Below the pieces are notes generated by a model. That model saw only the letters and a program-made list of their open reading frames with translations. It was not told where the DNA came from and did no database searches. Both the position numbers and the translations under genes were made by a program. A stretch of DNA of 10,287 nucleotides from an uncultured Litorilinea sp. (GTDB lineage Bacteria > Chloroflexota > Anaerolineae > Caldilineales > Caldilineaceae), in NCBI GenBank assembly GCA_937922105.1, contig CAKZVN010000294.1:1-10287 (forward strand), written 5' to 3'. Positions 6,095 through 10,287 of this stretch are shown in pieces; the first letter of the stretch is position 1, and the number at the start of each line of letters is the position of its first letter.

Positions 6095-7486
6095 CTACTC
6101 GTAGACACCCAGGTCGCGATCATCCCACTCCGACCAACCGTCCACCGGGTCCTCATCCCACTCATCGTCGTCATCCAACGACTCATCGAAAAGCGGAATG
6201 GCTAAGTTGTCGGCGTAGAATTGCATCTCTTCCAGCGCCTGCTCCGCGGCCTCCACTTCATCCGGGTTCCCGCCCAGCAACACCGTGTCCAGCGCATCGC
6301 GCGCGTCGCGACCGCCGATGCGCCCCAGGGCAAAGATCGCAGCCAAGCGCACCTCGCTGTGCTCGTCCTGCAAGAGCACCAGCAGGTCCTCCAGCGCAGC
6401 TTGTGCTTCCAGTTCACCACAAGCCAAGGCGGCTTCACGGCGCACGCTAGGCGACGGATTTTGCAGTTCGGCACGCACCAACGCACGCCAGCGCACGTCG
6501 GCGCTGCGCCCCATGGCGAAGAGCGCGCTGATGCGCATTTCCTCGTGGGGGTCATAATAGCCGTCCTCGATCAGCTGGCGCACGCCGGCTTCACCGGAAT
6601 AGGCGATGCTTTCCAGCGCGCGCCGGCGCACTGCCAATGGCTCCAACTCATCGTGTAGGACAGCCAGCAAAGCCTCCTCGGCGCGCATGGCGAGGGCAGC
6701 GTCCAGTTCCTCCAGCTCGCCCGCCAGCACATAGCTCCCCAGCGCGGTGGCGGCTGCGGCGCGCGTCTCCACGTCCGGGTCGTTGCGCAACATCTGCACC
6801 AGCGGGCCGATCAAATCGGCTTGACCATCCTCCCATAGCCCGCGCACGGCTGCGCTGCGCACGGTCGCGTCCTGGTCGGACATGGCAATGCGCAGGAAGG
6901 GACCGAGTTGCAAATGGATATCCTCTTCCGCGGTTGTGACCAAGCTCGTCACGACCGCGCGACGGCGCTCCGTTGCGATGAGCGCCCAACTCTGGCGCAC
7001 GCGGTCCGCCTCGGCGTGGGACAAATCCGAGAGCGAATAGAGATGCGACATGGGCGGCAAGCTCTCGGCCTGGGTCAACTCGCGCAGCAATTCTTCGAGG
7101 GGAACCTGGCTGCGCGCGGCACGCCCCCACCCTGCGCCTCCAGGGAGTCCATCCAGCTCGTCCGCGAAATCCTCGTCGAAGTCGTCGTCCAGGTCATCCC
7201 CGAAACCACCCTGCTCGAAATCAATGATCTCGAACTCATCGCCCAGGTCTGCGCTGAGGCGCGCCAGATCAACATTGCGCGACAACGCGTCCCGTAGCAG
7301 CGCCATCATCTCGGCATCAGAATCATCGAGACCCAGCGCCGCGGCGAACTTGGCGATCTCCTCATCCGCCTCTGCGTCGTCCGCGTCCTCAGCATCGTCC
7401 GCGTCGAAACGATTGCGCCGGGCGGCGCGGTCCAGGTCGGTATCCTCGTCATGATGTTTGCGTCGCGGTCTGCGATAATTCGGCAT
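6095..7486 (-). CDS. Acidic HEAT-repeat protein
   Basis: The 463-residue protein has no membrane helix. Residues 1-27 are Arg/His-rich, 28-43 are an Asp/Glu/Ala tract, and 96-112 form a second very acidic stretch. From about 155 to 425 it is an alpha-solenoid of HEAT/PBS-lyase-type repeats. Each repeat has a D/N-P-x-x-x-V-R turn, visible at 204-210 (DQDATVR), 236-242, 282-288, 312-318, 343-349 (NPSPSVR) and 374-380 (DEHSEVR), followed by a small-residue helix such as LAAIFALGRIG (381-391). The C-terminus (434-463) is again acidic, with DDDDEWDED. Such solenoids bind partner proteins; the PBS-lyase label reflects repeat ancestry, not chromophore chemistry. The ATG at 7486 has only a distant GAAGGG, 12 bases away, but no other start follows the in-frame upstream TGA. 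Confidence 0.8.
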   Translation of the reverse strand: MPNYRRPRRKHHDEDTDLDRAARRNRFDADDAEDADDAEADEEIAKFAAALGLDDSDAEMMALLRDALSRNVDLARLSADLGDEFEIIDFEQGGFGDDLDDDFDEDFADELDGLPGGAGWGRAARSQVPLEELLRELTQAESLPPMSHLYSLSDLSHAEADRVRQSWALIATERRRAVVTSLVTTAEEDIHLQLGPFLRIAMSDQDATVRSAAVRGLWEDGQADLIGPLVQMLRNDPDVETRAAAATALGSYVLAGELEELDAALAMRAEEALLAVLHDELEPLAVRRRALESIAYSGEAGVRQLIEDGYYDPHEEMRISALFAMGRSADVRWRALVRAELQNPSPSVRREAALACGELEAQAALEDLLVLLQDEHSEVRLAAIFALGRIGGRDARDALDTVLLGGNPDEVEAAEQALEEMQFYADNLAIPLFDESLDDDDEWDEDPVDGWSEWDDRDLGVYE

Positions 7487-7506
7487 GGTGGTCTGACGCC
7501 CTTCGT

Positions 7507-7519
7507 AGCCGGGCCGGCT
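7507..7519. repeat. 13-base perfect palindrome upstream of the HEAT-repeat gene
   Basis: AGCCGGGCCGGCT is symmetrical around its central G and lies in the 67-base gap (7487-7553) between the zinc-ribbon/LysM gene and the HEAT-repeat gene. It could be a protein-binding site or a small hairpin. In GC-rich DNA it may be chance. No promoter hexamers were convincing in this gap. Confidence 0.3.
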
Positions 7520-7553
7520 TCCAACTCACAGTCACACGTTTACGACCATACGT

Positions 7554-9239
7554 TCACTGCCACACAAATCCCCACAGCTCGCTGGGCGGGCTGACCGGCG
7601 CCAACACCCCCTCTACGTCGGCGACTACCTCCACCCACCAGCGCCACTGGCGACCGTAGGCTTGCGGCGCCAGGCTGCACAGTGCAGGGTCCAGCGTCCA
7701 TTCGGTCACCGTAACGGGCCGATGCAACGCCACCACCCAGGTGATCTGCTCGCGCCCGTCTGCTTCATACCCCGCCACAAAGCCCATGTGCAGCACATAC
7801 TTATCGCTGTCTTTGATGTACTGGACACGCTCCCATTGTAGGCGCTCTTCACGCAGACAGTCGAGTTGCGCGCCGTCCTCCGGTGCCAACAGTAATGGGG
7901 CTGCCAGGCGAATCGGCGAGGGGGTGGGCGTGGGCGGTGGGGTCGGCGTCGGCACGGGAACGATCAGTGTCCGCCCCGGCATGATGCGCGTCACGTCGCG
8001 CGCGGCGATGCCGTTGACCGCCATGAGTTCTTCCACCGTCACATTGTAGCGCCGCGCGATCACCACCAGGGTATCGCCGCTACGCACTTGGTAAGCGACC
8101 GGCGTCACCGTTGGGGTCGCCGTCGGCAATGCGCTTGCCACCAGGGTTTCGCCTGCGCTTACGCGACCGATTTGCCCGGACGCAACGCCGCGCGGCAACA
8201 GGTCCGGGGTGGGCGTGGGCAACACGGCAAGCAGTTGGACCGGCGTCTCCGCAGGCGCAACCGGCGTCGCTGTCGGCGCAACCGGAGTAGTCTCCGGCGC
8301 AAGCGTCGCCAGGGGAGTCCACGTAGGGGTGGGGGCTTGCGGCGTCGTGCGTGCCGCCAATCCACCCAACTCGACGACAACCGGACTCGGCGCTGTGGTC
8401 GGTTCAGCAGCCGGTGGTTCCGGCGTAGCCGGCGGCGGAGCGGGAGTCACAGCCGCTTCCGCCATCGGCTCGACTGCCGCAGACGCGGCTTCTGCCGAAG
8501 CGCTTTCCACACTTGGCGCTGCCGCCGCCAGGGTCTGCATGGACTCGCCTGCCGGCGCACTCTCTTCCGCTGCCTGTGCGCCGCCTACGCCCAGCGCCGC
8601 GATCTCATCGGCGACGGTGCGGATTGCTGCGGCAGGCGCCTCGGTCGGCTCCGGGTCCACCACTGTTTCACCACTTGCGTTTGCCGTCGCGGATTGTTGG
8701 TTTGTCGCGAGCGGGGCCAACGCCACCGCCAACGTGCCTGCGTTGCTGCCCGGCACCGGCGTCATCACGATCACCAGTTCCGGCTCAAAGTTGTTGCCCA
8801 GGGTCTCCACCAACGCCACGCCACGGTCCAACCGCTCACGCGCCCAGGACAACGGATTACTTCCATCCCAGCGCGTTGCCAACACCAGCACAAAGAGCAG
8901 CACCAGGCCAACCGGCATCCCCCACGCCAGCGCCGGCGAGGGCGCCGCGCGCAGTTCACGACAGCAGGACGGACAGACGCTCAATTCCGACGAAGCCTGC
9001 GCTCCACAGTGGACGCAGCGGATCAACCGCGGCTCCTGGCGCAAGCGCTCGCCGCACTCCGGACAAGCCAGGGCCTGTGCATCCACGCGCTCGCCACAGG
9101 AAGGACAGGGGGTAACACCGATAGACCGTGGACGCAGCACGGTGGGGGCTACAGCGGGCGTCGCGATGGTCGACCGGGCCGCAGACCGAGCAGGCTCAGG
9201 CTGATGGGCCGATGATTCCGTCGCCGATGTTTTCGTCAT
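7554..9239 (-). CDS. Double zinc-ribbon, single-pass, LysM-containing envelope protein
   Basis: The 561 residues show a clear layout. Residues 1-44 are a polar tail. Two zinc ribbons follow: CPSC (45-48) with CPEC (59-62), and CVHC (75-78) with CPSC (89-92). One membrane helix spans about 104-121. A long low-complexity Ala/Pro/Thr/Glu stalk runs to about 382. A LysM domain follows (383-428: YQVRSGDT, then VTVEELMAVNG and PGRTLIVPVP), and after a PTPTP linker a Trp-rich beta domain occupies 446-561. LysM binds GlcNAc-containing glycans such as peptidoglycan. With positive-inside topology, the ribbons would be cytosolic and the LysM outside, so the protein could link wall state to a cytosolic partner. 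It follows rseP by 53 bases, which makes it a conceivable substrate of that protease. The start is ATG at 9239, with only a weak ribosome site but a coupled mini-frame upstream. Confidence 0.85.
   Translation of the reverse strand: MTKTSATESSAHQPEPARSAARSTIATPAVAPTVLRPRSIGVTPCPSCGERVDAQALACPECGERLRQEPRLIRCVHCGAQASSELSVCPSCCRELRAAPSPALAWGMPVGLVLLFVLVLATRWDGSNPLSWARERLDRGVALVETLGNNFEPELVIVMTPVPGSNAGTLAVALAPLATNQQSATANASGETVVDPEPTEAPAAAIRTVADEIAALGVGGAQAAEESAPAGESMQTLAAAAPSVESASAEAASAAVEPMAEAAVTPAPPPATPEPPAAEPTTAPSPVVVELGGLAARTTPQAPTPTWTPLATLAPETTPVAPTATPVAPAETPVQLLAVLPTPTPDLLPRGVASGQIGRVSAGETLVASALPTATPTVTPVAYQVRSGDTLVVIARRYNVTVEELMAVNGIAARDVTRIMPGRTLIVPVPTPTPPPTPTPSPIRLAAPLLLAPEDGAQLDCLREERLQWERVQYIKDSDKYVLHMGFVAGYEADGREQITWVVALHRPVTVTEWTLDPALCSLAPQAYGRQWRWWVEVVADVEGVLAPVSPPSELWGFVWQ
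8094..8456 (-). repeat. Low-complexity Pro/Thr stalk coding region
   Basis: This stretch encodes residues 262-382 of the LysM protein: TP, PTP and PVAPTATPVAPAETP units. DNA-level repeats include GGCGCAACCGG twice (8256-8266 and 8275-8285). It is probably a flexible wall-spanning spacer, perhaps O-glycosylated on Thr. Such tracts vary in length by slippage. Confidence 0.7.
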
Positions 9240-9262
9240 AGAATCTTTCGCGCTGCCGGCTC

Positions 9263-9277
9263 ATGGGTATCTCCCAT
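9263..9277 (-). promoter_or_regulatory. Hairpin and coupled mini-frame before the LysM gene
   Basis: ATGGG and CCCAT flank 5 bases (9263-9277), forming a possible 5-base-pair hairpin in the mRNA. A 13-codon frame starts at the ATG at 9277, with GGGGGAGG 3 bases upstream. It ends in a TGA at 9238-9236 that overlaps the LysM start as ATGA. A second ATG, at 9264, has GGGAG 6 bases upstream but opens a different frame that stops after 22 codons. The LysM start itself has poor ribosome-site support, so coupling through the leader is plausible but unproven. Confidence 0.35.
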
Positions 9278-9292
9278 GTCCCTCCCCCACCG

Positions 9293-10287
9293 CTATTGAC
9301 CGAGGATGGTGGACCAGTCAATCCCTTGTTGAGCCGTGGTGATGTCGCGGACGGTAATCAGGACGAGCAACCCGATGAGCAACATAAAACCGACCATGTG
9401 GATCAGTCCTTCACGCTCCGGGTTGACGCGCCGACCGCGGATGGCTTCAAATAAGATAAAGAGCAAACGCCCACCGTCGAGGGCCGGGAGCGGCAATAAG
9501 TTGGTGATTGCCAGCGCCGCACTCAGCACAGCAGACAGACGCAGGATGGGAAACCAAAGCCCCGTGTCAATCGAGGCCTCTACCGCGCCGCCCACCAGTT
9601 GGGCGATACCCACCGGCCCGGTCAACTGCGCATCCGCAGGCGACACTTGGCCCACAAAAAGCAAGACCGGGAGCTGGATGACCAGCCACACATATTCCAG
9701 CGTGCTCTGCACCCCCTGCCACAGGGCAGGCAACAAGGACATGGTCGCCAAGCGGCTGGCAGAGCCGATCTGGACCCCCAACGCGCCTTGACCGGGCGGC
9801 GGCTCAACCCGCGGTGTCACCTGGGTGATGATCCACTGCCCATCGCGCAACAACCGCAGCGTCACCTGTTCGCCGAGATGGCGCTGGATGACGGCATTGA
9901 GCGGGTTGTCGCGGCTGATCACCGTATCGTTCACGGCATAGATCAGATCGCCCGGCTGCAACCCGGCTGCCTCGGCAGGCGATCCTTCCGCCACCAACGT
10001 GACCAGCGTGCTGAGCACCGGCGCGCTCGTCACCCCTGCTAGCAACTGCTCCCGCGTCAGGCTACCCTCCACGGGTAAGGTGATCAGCGCATCGCCGCGC
10101 AATACGGTCAAACTACGCAGCGACGGGTCGGCTGGAGCTTGCGGCCGGACGTTGTAGTCCAACTCGCGCAGTGCGCTCACCAATACCGGCTGCCCGTTCA
10201 ACGTGAGCAGGACATCGTTGGCTTGGACGCCGGCTTGTTGGGCTACCGAGCCGGGGGTCACCCCAGTCACCAACGGATAGGCAACCA
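9293..10287 (-). CDS. rseP: RseP-type site-2 zinc metalloprotease, 5' part outside window
   Basis: The frame is open to the right edge, so the N-terminal part, including the expected HExxH zinc site, is not visible. Numbering from the TTG codon at 10273, a PDZ domain starts at once (VTPGSVAQQAGVQANDVLLTL at 5-25). A second PDZ follows at about 85-155 (AEGSPAEAAGLQPGDLIYAV, 95-114). Then come a membrane helix near 192-208, LTGPVGIAQL (217-226), a helix at 241-258 and NLLPLPALDGGRLLF (258-272), the family's N-x-x-P-x-x-x-x-D-G motif whose Asp binds zinc. EAIRGRRV and a last helix (292-308) complete it. The enzyme cuts single-pass membrane proteins within the bilayer, classically anti-sigma factors after a first cut outside. 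TTG 10273 is not the true start, since codons for V-A-Y-P precede it without a stop. Confidence 0.95.
   Translation of the reverse strand, partial: VAYPLVTGVTPGSVAQQAGVQANDVLLTLNGQPVLVSALRELDYNVRPQAPADPSLRSLTVLRGDALITLPVEGSLTREQLLAGVTSAPVLSTLVTLVAEGSPAEAAGLQPGDLIYAVNDTVISRDNPLNAVIQRHLGEQVTLRLLRDGQWIITQVTPRVEPPPGQGALGVQIGSASRLATMSLLPALWQGVQSTLEYVWLVIQLPVLLFVGQVSPADAQLTGPVGIAQLVGGAVEASIDTGLWFPILRLSAVLSAALAITNLLPLPALDGGRLLFILFEAIRGRRVNPEREGLIHMVGFMLLIGLLVLITVRDITTAQQGIDWSTILGQ

Noticed and set aside
8088..9215. Long plus-strand open frames (375 and 331 codons) across the LysM gene
   Set aside because: They are antisense to the strongly supported LysM gene, Arg- or Ala/Gly/Val-rich without domain signals, and owe their length to GC-rich, stop-poor complement of the Pro/Thr repeats.

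Overview
The window is a compact, GC-rich chromosomal stretch in which every supported gene lies on the minus strand, so it reads from right to left. No tRNA, rRNA, CRISPR array, insertion sequence or phage gene was seen, and no gap between genes reaches 300 bases. The best guess for the source is the phylum Chloroflexota (Anaerolineae/Caldilineae-like). This rests on the architecture of one protein (zinc ribbons, one membrane helix, a Pro/Thr 'PTPT' stalk, LysM and a C-terminal beta domain), on the orphan membrane genes and on GC-rich codon use. It is inference from style, not a database match.

Layout in transcription order: (1) the C-terminal part of an RseP-type site-2 metalloprotease, whose start lies beyond the right edge; (2) a 561-residue zinc-ribbon/transmembrane/LysM protein; (3) a 463-residue acidic HEAT-repeat protein; (4) a 127-residue acidic protein of unknown function; (5) an AEC-family permease; (6) a TPR protein; (7) a single-pass membrane protein with a FecR-like domain and a carbohydrate-binding-like C-terminal domain; (8) a GT-C-fold membrane glycosyltransferase; (9) after a 130-base gap with its own promoter, a UbiA/MenA-type prenyltransferase running off the left edge.

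Genes 1-8 are separated by gaps of 2 to 67 bases or overlap by 4, and probably form one long transcript or a few overlapping ones. The TPR and FecR-like genes share an ATGA stop/start, and the FecR-like and glycosyltransferase genes are 2 bases apart, so these three look like a translationally coupled envelope module. The prenyltransferase has a strong sigma-70-type promoter (TTGACG, 17 bases, TAGAAT with an extended -10), which marks a new transcription unit. No terminator was found between it and the glycosyltransferase.

The theme is the cell envelope: intramembrane proteolysis, peptidoglycan binding, lipid-linked sugar transfer and isoprenoid quinone synthesis. I see no clear-cut new defence or mobile system. 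The points most worth a second look are the pairing of RseP with single-pass membrane proteins that could be its substrates, the FecR/carbohydrate-binding fusion without a sigma factor, and the altered active-site motifs in the prenyltransferase.
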